Source: Clostridiales bacterium (lineage in GTDB: Bacteria; Bacillota_A; Clostridia; Christensenellales; Aristaeellaceae). From it: 13,305 nt of DNA. Shown in pieces: positions 7,146-13,305 of the stretch; within the stretch, counting starts at the first letter, position 1, and every line of letters starts with the position of its first letter. Below the pieces are notes generated by a model, which searched no databases, was not told the DNA's origin, and was given only the letters and a program-made list of their open reading frames with translations. The DNA lies in contig JAAYZL010000486.1 in the NCBI GenBank assembly GCA_012514855.1, forward strand, positions 1-13,305, read 5' to 3'. The position numbers were made by a program, and so were the translations under genes.

Positions 7146-8406
7146 CTACGTGTTGTTCGACCTCGACGGGACGCTGACGGAATCCGGCGAGGGCATCAAA
7201 AACTGCGTGGCCCACGCGATCGAAAGGATGGGCTTTCCCGCGCTTCCGGACGAGCGGCTCGCCGCGTTTGTCGGCCCGCCGCTGATCCCGATGTTCGTCG
7301 GGGCGTGCGGGATGACCGAGGCGGAGGCGTTCCGGGCGGTCGTATTTTACCGCGAGCGCTTCGAGGCCGTCGGCTGGGCCGAAAACCGCGTGTACCCGGG
7401 CATCCCGGCGCTCCTGAAGGCGCTCAAATCGGCGGGCAAGTATGTCGCGCTCGCGACCGCGAAGCCGGAGCCGTTCGCCGTGCGCATCGCGGAGCACTTC
7501 GGCATTTTGCCGTTCCTCGACCGCGTTTCGGGCGCGTCGATGGACGAGCGCCACGCGGACAAGGCGGAATTGATTCGGAGCGCGCTGCCGGAGGGCGCGG
7601 ATCTCACCCGCGCGGCGATGGTCGGCGACCGGCGCTTCGACATCGACGGCGCGCGGAGGGCCGGCATCCGCGCGGTCGGCGTCGGCTACGGCTACGGCAC
7701 CTTCGAGGAACTCGAGGCGGCCGGGCCGGACGCGATCGCCGAAACCGTCTCCGGGCTGTTCCCGATTCTCGGCGCCTCCCGTCCGCGCGGGCGCTTCGTC
7801 ACGTTCGAGGGCACCGACGGCTGCGGAAAATCGACGCAGCAGCATCTGCTCGCGGAATGGCTGCAGCTGCGCGGATACGAGGTCGTCGTGACGCGCGAGC
7901 CGGGCGGCTGCCCGATCTCCGAGCGCATCCGCGAACTCGTGCTCGACGTGGGGGCCCTCGGCATGACCGACGAGTGCGAGGCGCTGCTCTTCGCCGCGGC
8001 GCGCGCCCAGCACGTCCACGACGTGATCCTCCCGGCGCTCGATTCCGGCAAAATCGTGCTCTGCGACCGCTTTCTCGACTCGTCGATCGCCTATCAGGCG
8101 CACGGCCGTGAACTTGGAGAGACTTTTGTACGTCAAATAAACGCGCCCGCCGAAAAGGTCAGGCCCGACTGCACGCTTGTCTACTCTCTGGACGCGGAAA
8201 CCGCGAAGGAGCGCATGCTCTCCCAGAGCGCCCCGGACCGCATCGAGGTCGAAAAGGGCGAGTACTTCGCCCGCGTCGAGCGCGCGTATTCGGACATCGC
8301 GCGCCGGGAGCCGGAGCGCGTCCGGGTCGTCAACGCAAACGGCACGATCGAGGAGGTATTTGAAAAGACCCTCGAGCTTGCCAAGGACTTCCTTCAGAAG
8401 GAGTGA
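7132..8406 (+). CDS. tmk: Fusion of a HAD phosphatase and thymidylate kinase
   Basis: Residues 1 to about 212 are a HAD subfamily IA hydrolase: FDLDGTLTES (nucleophile D10, acid/base D12), T109 in LATAKP, K144, and GDRRFDID (D166, D170). The domain resembles phosphoglycolate phosphatase/5'-nucleotidase relatives. Residues from about 220 to 424 are a full dTMP kinase, which makes dTDP for dTTP synthesis: P-loop GTDGCGKST (227-235), CDRFLDSSIAYQ with D312/R313 in the dTMP-binding DRX motif, and a LID with PDRIE followed by YFARVERAY. The P-loop has no basic residue, as in bacterial type II enzymes. ATG 7132 lies nine bases after AAGGAGG (7116-7122); ATG 7123 would abut that site. The 14-base overlap with the decarboxylase suggests coupled translation. 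Both halves keep their catalytic residues. The HAD substrate is unknown. Confidence 0.94.
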   Translation: MRPFDYVLFDLDGTLTESGEGIKNCVAHAIERMGFPALPDERLAAFVGPPLIPMFVGACGMTEAEAFRAVVFYRERFEAVGWAENRVYPGIPALLKALKSAGKYVALATAKPEPFAVRIAEHFGILPFLDRVSGASMDERHADKAELIRSALPEGADLTRAAMVGDRRFDIDGARRAGIRAVGVGYGYGTFEELEAAGPDAIAETVSGLFPILGASRPRGRFVTFEGTDGCGKSTQQHLLAEWLQLRGYEVVVTREPGGCPISERIRELVLDVGALGMTDECEALLFAAARAQHVHDVILPALDSGKIVLCDRFLDSSIAYQAHGRELGETFVRQINAPAEKVRPDCTLVYSLDAETAKERMLSQSAPDRIEVEKGEYFARVERAYSDIARREPERVRVVNANGTIEEVFEKTLELAKDFLQKE

Positions 8407-8411
8407 ACCCC

Positions 8412-11400
8412 ATGGCATATGAAAATCTGTGTATGTACTGCTTTGAGGACCACGGCGGCCAGACGGTCTGCCCGCACTGCGGCCGCGATTCGCGCGCCGC
8501 GGTTCCGCAGATTCAGCTTCTGCCCGGCACGCTTCTGTACCGCGGCCGCTTTCTCGTGGGCCGCGCGATGGGGCAGGACGCCGGCGGCATCGTCTACATG
8601 GCCTACGACACGAAGAAGCAGGCGAAGCTGCGCATCCGCGAGTTTCTGCCGCGCGACAGCGCCCGGCGCCTGAACGACGGCTCGGTCGTGCCCGCCGCCG
8701 GACAGGAGGACGCGTTTTCGAAGGGGCTCGCGCGCCTGAAGGCGAGCGTCGAGGCCGTCGAGGACCCGAAAAAGCGCCACTTCTTCTTCGAGGAAAACGG
8801 CACCGGTTACATCGCGCAGCGCAAATCCGCCTCCGCCGCGTCCGCGGTCTCCGAGGACGAACGGCCGGAGCGGACGGCCAAGCAGTGGGTGATGATCGTC
8901 GGCGTCGCGGTCGCGGTCGTGGCCGCGGTCGTGGTTCTCCTGACCGTGGTCCTGCCCAAGACGCTCGACCGCTCCGACGACAGCGTCGCGACCCCGACGC
9001 CCTCCGCGGACGCGCTGTGGATTCCGGACGCGACGCCGTCGCCGACGCCGTACGTCGTGGGAACCTACGCGCCGATCAAGGACCCGGAACTCTCGTGGAA
9101 GGAATACACCTACGGCGGCAACGTAAACCACGAGTACGACGCGCTCGATGGCCAGTCCAAGACGCCCCGGCCGACCGCCGCGACGCCGCGCCCGACGAGC
9201 CAGGTCGTCAACGGAAGCTCGACCGCCGCGGAGATCGCGAACCTCCAGTGGCAGCTCATCGAGCTCGGCTGGCTCGACTACCAGAAGGCCAACGGCAAGT
9301 ACGACAGCGCCACGAAGCAGGCCGTGAAGGACTTCCAGCAGTATATGAACAACACCTACGCGATCAACCCGAAGCTGAGCGTGGACGGCATCGCGGGCCC
9401 GGCGACGCTCACGTGGCTCGACCGTTACGAGGTCTCCCGCAGGCCCACCCCGACGCCGACGCTTCCGGTCAAGGTCACGCCGACACCCGGCGGCACGGTC
9501 GTCAACGAGAACTCGTCGAAGCAGGCGATCCAGTACGTGCAGCAGAAGCTGATCATTTTGGGCATGATTGAAAAGGGCTCGGACGACGGCATCTACGGCG
9601 CGGCGACGCGCGGCGGCGTCTGGGAGTTCCAGGCGCTGGTCAACCAAAAGCTCGGCCGCGAGGTGCTGAAGATCACCGGCGAGGTCGACCCGCTGACGAT
9701 GTCGTACCTGCAATACTACGCCGACTGGTGGCAGAGCAGGAACACGCCGACGCCCGGCCCGACCGTGACCGTGACCCCTACGCCGACCCCGACCGAGGGG
9801 CCCGTCGTCGACCAGAATTCGCCGCGCGAGTCGATCCTCTACGTGCAGAACCAGCTGATGACGCTGACTCTGCTCGACAAGGCGGACGGCGTGTACGGCC
9901 CGGCGACCGTGCAGGCGGTCAAGAACTTCCAGATTGGCGTCAACGAGCGGCAGGGCCGGGATGTCCTGAACATCACCGGCGTGTGCGACAGCCTGACGCT
10001 TTCCTACCTCGAGTACTACGTCGACAGGGCCCCGACGTCCCCGCCGAGCGAGGCTCCGACGTCCCCGCCGCCGACGGACAAGCCGACGCTCGAGCCGAGC
10101 CTGCCGCCCGACCCGACCGAGGACCCCGGCGAGGGCGACGAGGACGACATCATCGCCGTCGACGAGAATTCGCCGAGGGAATCCGTCGAGCGCCTGCAGG
10201 AGATGCTCGTCGAGCTCGGGCTTCTGAACAAGGCGGACGGCGTGTTCGGCCCGGCGACCGTGCAGGCGGTCAAGACCTTCCAGCAATTGGTCAACCAGCA
10301 CGAGGGCCGCGAGGTGCTCAACGCCGAGGGCCGGTGCGACATGCGAACGATTCAGTACCTCGAGAGCTACTACGAGCGCAAGCTCTCCGAAAAGACGCCC
10401 CCGCCCGCCGTCGGCGAGATCGGCGACCCGTCGATCTCCTTCAGCGACGCGGCGGACTTCGACGAGGGCATATACTTCGTCGACCGCGATTTCAGGATTT
10501 CCTGGGCGGCGGACGGCGACGTCGACGCCTACCGCGTGGTCATCGAGGGCGACGGCGGCCGCCAGTACGTCGACCGCACGACGAGCGAGACGTACATCGA
10601 CGTCCGGGTCGGCACGCTGACGGCCGGCGAGATCTACGAGATCAGCGTGTCCGCGATCCCGATCAACGGAACCGCCGCCGACTGGCTCACGACCGTATCC
10701 TACTTCGCGCTCGAATCCGCTCCGCCGACCGAGGCCCCGACCGCGACGCCGAAGCCGACGGCCGTGCCGGTCACGACGCCGGTCATCGACGTCGGCAACA
10801 TCGGCTACGTCGACGGCGGCGTGAGCTACGTGCTCGGCGACACGCGCATCTCCTGGCACGCCGACGGCGACCTCAAGACCTACCACGTGCGCATCACCGA
10901 CGACACCGGCCGCGAGATCGTAAAGAGCGCGACCGACAAGGAGTTCATCGACATCGAGGCGTCGAAGATGTCGCCCGGCAGGATCTACACGATCCAGATC
11001 GGCGCGGAGCCCGCCGAGGGAGGCGAAGGGCCCGTCGCGAGCGCCAGCTTCGCGCTCGACGTTCCGGCGACCGAGGCGCCCACCGAGGCGCCGCCGACCC
11101 CGACGCCCGCGCCGACGGCCGGAAGCGTCTCGCATCCGTCGGTCGACCTGAGCTCCGTCGGCTACGTCGAGGACGACGTGCAATTCGTCACCGGCGACAC
11201 GCGCATCTCCTGGCACGCCGACGGCGACCTCGAGTTCTACTACGTGCGCGTCACCGACGCGAACGGAAACGAGATCCTCGACTACCAGACCGACAAGGAG
11301 TTCCTCGACGTCACCAGGGCGAAGATGACCCCCGGCCTGGTCTACACGGTGAGGATCGGCGCGAAGCCCATCAACGGCACGAACGACGACGTGCGCGTCA

Positions 11401-11759
11401 CGACCATCCGCTTCGCGCTCGAGCCGGAGCCGACCGAAAGGCCGACCGAGACCCCGACCGAGAGGCCGACCGATACCCCGACCGAGAGGCCGCAGATGCC
11501 CTCGACCGTCGACAGGACGACCCCGACGGCCTTCGTGTTCGAGATGCAGACGAAGCTGTACGAGCTCGGCTACCTGCTGAAGGCCGAGAACCCGCAGAAG
11601 GGCGTCTACGACGAGGCGACCCGCAGCGCCGTGCTCCGCTTCCAGCAGAACTACAACGCCACGAGCGGCGGCGCGCCGCTGATCGAGATCGACCCCGCCG
11701 ACCCGGACGCGGTCGTCGACGCGACGACGCTGGCGATCCTGATGAACAGCGCGACGTAG
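8412..11759 (+). CDS. Zinc ribbon/pseudokinase N-lobe membrane protein with peptidoglycan-binding ectodomain
   Basis: 1115 residues. A zinc ribbon (C7, C10, C20, C23) precedes what looks like a Ser/Thr kinase N-lobe (about 38-138) with a damaged glycine loop (GQDAGGIVY, 54-62), R76 where the VAIK lysine belongs, and a kinase-like FFEENGTGYI (125-134). No C-lobe follows: no HRD or DFG. One membrane helix spans 159-181 and a Pro/Thr-rich linker begins the outside. Peptidoglycan-binding-like units lie at about 271-343, 367-440, 468-539, 585-657 and 1032-1115. Three beta-sandwich repeats, probably Fn3-like, lie at about 668-770, 791-884 and 905-1009. The positively charged N-terminal side predicts N-in topology. 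ATG 8412 is eight bases after AAGGAG (8398-8403), six bases beyond the tmk stop, so it is cotranscribed. Existence and domain order are clear; function is not. A wall-tethered scaffold or sensor is an inference. Confidence 0.88.
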   Translation: MAYENLCMYCFEDHGGQTVCPHCGRDSRAAVPQIQLLPGTLLYRGRFLVGRAMGQDAGGIVYMAYDTKKQAKLRIREFLPRDSARRLNDGSVVPAAGQEDAFSKGLARLKASVEAVEDPKKRHFFFEENGTGYIAQRKSASAASAVSEDERPERTAKQWVMIVGVAVAVVAAVVVLLTVVLPKTLDRSDDSVATPTPSADALWIPDATPSPTPYVVGTYAPIKDPELSWKEYTYGGNVNHEYDALDGQSKTPRPTAATPRPTSQVVNGSSTAAEIANLQWQLIELGWLDYQKANGKYDSATKQAVKDFQQYMNNTYAINPKLSVDGIAGPATLTWLDRYEVSRRPTPTPTLPVKVTPTPGGTVVNENSSKQAIQYVQQKLIILGMIEKGSDDGIYGAATRGGVWEFQALVNQKLGREVLKITGEVDPLTMSYLQYYADWWQSRNTPTPGPTVTVTPTPTPTEGPVVDQNSPRESILYVQNQLMTLTLLDKADGVYGPATVQAVKNFQIGVNERQGRDVLNITGVCDSLTLSYLEYYVDRAPTSPPSEAPTSPPPTDKPTLEPSLPPDPTEDPGEGDEDDIIAVDENSPRESVERLQEMLVELGLLNKADGVFGPATVQAVKTFQQLVNQHEGREVLNAEGRCDMRTIQYLESYYERKLSEKTPPPAVGEIGDPSISFSDAADFDEGIYFVDRDFRISWAADGDVDAYRVVIEGDGGRQYVDRTTSETYIDVRVGTLTAGEIYEISVSAIPINGTAADWLTTVSYFALESAPPTEAPTATPKPTAVPVTTPVIDVGNIGYVDGGVSYVLGDTRISWHADGDLKTYHVRITDDTGREIVKSATDKEFIDIEASKMSPGRIYTIQIGAEPAEGGEGPVASASFALDVPATEAPTEAPPTPTPAPTAGSVSHPSVDLSSVGYVEDDVQFVTGDTRISWHADGDLEFYYVRVTDANGNEILDYQTDKEFLDVTRAKMTPGLVYTVRIGAKPINGTNDDVRVTTIRFALEPEPTERPTETPTERPTDTPTERPQMPSTVDRTTPTAFVFEMQTKLYELGYLLKAENPQKGVYDEATRSAVLRFQQNYNATSGGAPLIEIDPADPDAVVDATTLAILMNSAT
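9879..10283 (+). repeat. 54-bp near-identical direct repeat in two peptidoglycan-binding units
   Basis: Bases 9879-9932 and 10230-10283 match at 52 of 54 positions and encode the KADGVYGPATVQAVKNFQ core of the third and fourth peptidoglycan-binding units. Flanking bases of these units are much less alike, so the identity is local. It could be recent duplication, gene conversion, or strong constraint with the same codon choice. Confidence 0.85.
10836..11231 (+). repeat. 39-bp identical direct repeat in two beta-sandwich units
   Basis: Bases 10836-10874 and 11193-11231 are identical and encode GDTRISWHADGDL in the second and third beta-sandwich repeats. The first repeat has a related but diverged RISWAADGDV, so the second and third copies are the most recent pair. 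Confidence 0.85.
11430..11492 (+). repeat. 24-bp tandem repeat coding for a Pro/Thr linker
   Basis: About 2.6 copies of a 24-base unit (11430-11453, 11454-11477, 11478-11492) encode PTERPTET-type repeats. They join the last beta-sandwich repeat to the C-terminal peptidoglycan-binding unit. Similar but less regular Pro/Thr linkers separate the other domains (for example near 9030-9060, 9440-9490, 9750-9800 and 10030-10120). The copy number is likely to vary between strains by slippage. Confidence 0.85.
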
Positions 11760-11782
11760 CGGCGGGTTCTCCGCGGGAATTT

Positions 11783-11826
11783 GGGCGGCCTGGGAAAATT
11801 CCCGGCCGCCCCGGTTGTTATATTTT
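11783..11826 (+). terminator. Intrinsic terminator of the decarboxylase operon
   Basis: GGGCGGCC (11783-11790) pairs perfectly with GGCCGCCC (11804-11811). After one bulged T, GGGA (11792-11795) pairs with TCCC (11800-11803) around a 4-base loop, giving a 12-bp stem. The U-rich tail TTGTTATATTTT follows at 11815-11826. It lies 23 bases after the stop codon of the wall-binding protein and separates it from cinA. Confidence 0.8.
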
Positions 11827-11847
11827 ATGCACTGGGGGCAAAGGGGC

Positions 11848-13083
11848 ATGGTTGCGGAAATTCTCTCCGTGGGCACGGAACTTCTGATGGGGCAGATCGC
11901 GAACACCGACGCGCAGTACCTCTCGCGCAGGCTCTCGGAGCTCGGCGTGGCGCTCTACCGCCACACGACCGTCGGCGACAACCCGGCGCGCGTGAAGGCC
12001 GCGATCGCCGAGGGGCTCTCGCGCGCGGACATCGTGATCACGACCGGCGGGCTCGGGCCGACCGAGGACGACCTGACGAAGGAGATGGTCGGCGAGTTCT
12101 TCGGGCTTCCGATGGAGCTGCACGACGAGAGTCTGGCGGCGATCGAGGAGCGCATGCGGCGCATCGGCCGCGAGATGACCGAAAACAACCGAAAGCAGGC
12201 GTACTTTCCGCGCGGCGCGGCCGTCATGCCGAATTTTCAGGGCACCGCGCCGGGCTGCATCGTGGAATCGGGCGGAAAGGCGGTCGCGGTGCTGCCGGGG
12301 CCGCCGAGGGAACTGATCGACATGTTCGAGCGCCAGCTCGCGCCGTACCTCAGGGAGCGCTCCGGCGCGCACATCGAGTCGCGGTTTTTGCGCATCTTCG
12401 GCGTCGGCGAGTCGATGGTCGAGACGAAGCTCATCGACCTGTTCCACAGCGGGAACCCGACGCTCGCGCTCTACTGCAGCCCCGGCGAGGTGACGGCCCG
12501 GATCAGCGCCCGGGTCGAACCGGGCGCGGACGCGGCCGGCATGATCGCGCCGCTGGAGGAGGAGATTCGCCGCCGGCTCGGGAACGCCGTCTACGCCGAG
12601 GGCATCGACGCGAGCCTTTCGAAGGCGGTGCTCTCGCTTCTGACCGCGCGCAATGAGACCGTCGCGTTCGCCGAGAGCTGCACCGGCGGCAGGCTCATCG
12701 CCTCGATGGTCGACTGCCCCGGCGCGAGCGCGGCGGTCGTCGAGGGCCGCGTCGTCTACGCGAACGCGGCGAAAGAGCGCGCGCTCGGCGTGCGGCGGGA
12801 GACGCTCGCGGCGTTCGGCGCGGTGAGCCCGGAGTGCGCGGTCGAGATGGCCGAGGGCGTTCGCAAAATCAGCGGCGCGGCGTGGGCGCTCTCGACGACC
12901 GGCGTCGCGGGGCCGTCCGGCGGAACCGCCGAAAAGCCGGTGGGACTGGTATACGTCGGCGTCGCCGGGCCGACCGGCGCGCGCGCGGAAAAATTCCAGT
13001 TCCGCGGCGACCGCGACTGGGTCAGGACGCTCGCGTGCCAGAACGCGCTGAACCTGCTCAGGCTCGAGCTCGAAAAATCCTGA
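11848..13083 (+). CDS. cinA: CinA-family protein, nicotinamide-nucleotide amidase
   Basis: CinA joins an N-terminal MoCF/COG1058 domain, linked to ADP-ribose pyrophosphatase activity in some members, to a C-terminal NMN deamidase domain that turns NMN into nicotinate mononucleotide for NAD recycling. Visible N-terminal motifs are SVGTELLMGQIANTDAQ, TTGGLGPTEDD and LPGPPRE. The C-terminal domain has AESCTGGRLIAS (E276, S277, C278), then LGV, and STTGVAGPSGGT followed by KPVGLVYVG. Length is 411 residues, close to the 416 of Bacillus subtilis, and both domains are intact. The ATG at 11848 gives the canonical MVAEILSVGTE start, with GGGGG (11834-11838) nine bases upstream; a TTG at 11815 lies in the terminator tail. 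TATATT (11819-11824) could be a -10 but I see no good -35. In Bacillus cinA is part of the competence regulon with recA; recA is not visible here. Confidence 0.96.
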   Translation: MVAEILSVGTELLMGQIANTDAQYLSRRLSELGVALYRHTTVGDNPARVKAAIAEGLSRADIVITTGGLGPTEDDLTKEMVGEFFGLPMELHDESLAAIEERMRRIGREMTENNRKQAYFPRGAAVMPNFQGTAPGCIVESGGKAVAVLPGPPRELIDMFERQLAPYLRERSGAHIESRFLRIFGVGESMVETKLIDLFHSGNPTLALYCSPGEVTARISARVEPGADAAGMIAPLEEEIRRRLGNAVYAEGIDASLSKAVLSLLTARNETVAFAESCTGGRLIASMVDCPGASAAVVEGRVVYANAAKERALGVRRETLAAFGAVSPECAVEMAEGVRKISGAAWALSTTGVAGPSGGTAEKPVGLVYVGVAGPTGARAEKFQFRGDRDWVRTLACQNALNLLRLELEKS

Positions 13084-13091
13084 CGCCTCCC

Positions 13092-13171
13092 TTCCAGATT
13101 CTCCCGCGGGGGACGCGCATCCGGGGCGGTTTCAGAGGTCTAAAAAAATCCCCCGGCGCAAAATTCTGGAA
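13092..13171 (+). other. Intergenic region with possible long-range RNA pairing after cinA
   Basis: TTCCAGA (13092-13098) is complementary to TCTGGAA (13165-13171). Inside lie a small TCCC/GGGA hairpin (13102-13113) and a CCGGGG/CCCCGG pairing (13121-13126/13151-13156) whose loop contains seven consecutive A residues. No clear intrinsic terminator for cinA is present. The pairings are short enough to be chance in GC-rich DNA. Confidence 0.25.
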
Positions 13172-13197
13172 TAAACCTCCTTTCGCGGGGCATGATA
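13168..13197 (+). promoter_or_regulatory. Possible forespore-type (sigma-F/G) promoter of the DUF378 gene
   Basis: GGAATA (13168-13173) resembles a sigma-G -35 (TGAATA). After 17 bases comes CATGATA (13191-13197), five of seven with the sigma-G -10 CATACTA; read as GGGCATGATA it matches all but one defined position of the sigma-F -10 pattern. A sigma-A reading using GATAAT (13194-13199) lacks a good -35. This is pattern matching only. Confidence 0.3.
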
Positions 13198-13206
13198 ATC
13201 CCATCA

Positions 13207-13224
13207 CGCCGGGCAAACCCGGCG
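13207..13224 (+). promoter_or_regulatory. Stem-loop directly before the DUF378 ribosome binding site
   Basis: CGCCGGG (13207-13213) and CCCGGCG (13218-13224) form a perfect 7-bp stem with a CAAA loop, one base before AAAAGGAG (13226-13233). There is no U tail. It would sit at the 5' end of the mRNA if the promoter just upstream is used, and could stabilise it or affect ribosome access. Confidence 0.5.
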
Positions 13225-13242
13225 GAAAAGGAGTGGGAAAAC

Positions 13243-13305
13243 ATGCTGGATCGTACATCGTTGGTCATCACCATCCTCGGAGCCATCAACTGGCTGCTGG
13301 TGGGA
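13243..13305 (+). CDS. DUF378 family small membrane protein, 3' end outside the window
   Basis: Only the first 21 codons are present. They read MLDRTSLVITILGAINWLLV and then G. The start and the GAINW motif at the end of a hydrophobic helix are typical of DUF378 proteins (YuzA-like), which are small two-helix membrane proteins of unknown function. AAAAGGAG (13226-13233) is nine bases upstream of the ATG. The gene is cut by the window end, so length and C-terminus are unknown. Confidence 0.8.
   Translation, partial: MLDRTSLVITILGAINWLLVG

Noticed and set aside
11430..11492. CRISPR-like or minisatellite repeat
   Set aside because: The units are contiguous, in frame and coding for a Pro/Thr linker, with no spacers and no cas genes.
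11815..11847. TTG start giving CinA eleven extra residues
   Set aside because: The TTG is in the terminator U tract, and the family starts with the VAEILSVGTE-type segment at 11848.
8394..11906. Very long minus-strand open frame antiparallel to the wall-binding protein
   Set aside because: It is rich in Arg, Asp, Val and His low-complexity sequence and matches no family. It is explained by the GC-biased codons of the + strand gene, whose domains are clear.
1..13305. Insertion sequences, prophage genes or a defence cluster
   Set aside because: I see no transposase, integrase, terminal repeats with target duplication, or recognisable defence gene; the genes are housekeeping, sporulation or cell-surface types with uniform codon bias.

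Overview
The window is GC-rich DNA with strong third-position G/C bias. That bias is why long spurious reading frames lie antiparallel to nearly every real gene. A SpoIIE homologue shows that the host is an endospore former. Together with an AddAB-type recombination subunit, a decarboxylase-tmk gene pair as in Bacillus (yaaO-tmk), CinA and a DUF378 gene, this points to a high-GC member of the Bacillota, most likely Clostridia. I cannot place it more precisely from sequence alone.

Layout. At the left edge (1-279) no gene is convincing; a hairpin with a short U-rich tail at 40-71 probably ends a + strand gene lying mostly outside the window. spoIIE (280-2298) runs on the minus strand. A divergent intergenic region (2299-2554) carries two nearly abutting stem-loops in the spoIIE leader and an extended -10 promoter for addB. 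All later genes are on the + strand: addB (2555-5800); then, from a promoter overlapping the addB stop codon, a compact run of a PLP-dependent Orn/Lys/Arg decarboxylase (5841-7145), a HAD phosphatase/thymidylate kinase fusion (7132-8406) and a large membrane-anchored cell-wall-binding protein (8412-11759). A strong intrinsic terminator (11783-11826) closes that unit. cinA follows (11848-13083), then the first 21 codons of a DUF378 membrane protein cut by the window end.

How they fit together. Most parts are housekeeping or sporulation genes: sigma-F activation (SpoIIE), double-strand-break processing (AddB), polyamine or amino-acid decarboxylation, dTTP synthesis, and NMN recycling or nucleotide clean-up (CinA). 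The accessory-looking part is the third gene of the decarboxylase operon. It sits directly after tmk, where Bacillus has yaaQ-yaaR-holB. It encodes a zinc ribbon, what looks like only the N-lobe of a Ser/Thr kinase with key residues lost, one membrane helix, and an ectodomain of five peptidoglycan-binding-like units and three beta-sandwich (Fn3-like) repeats on Pro/Thr linkers. This looks like an inside-outside protein that turned a kinase receptor into a non-catalytic scaffold or sensor, and it is the most interesting object here. The HAD-thymidylate kinase fusion, and an AddB that has lost its Walker A lysine and has no adjacent addA, are the next most notable.
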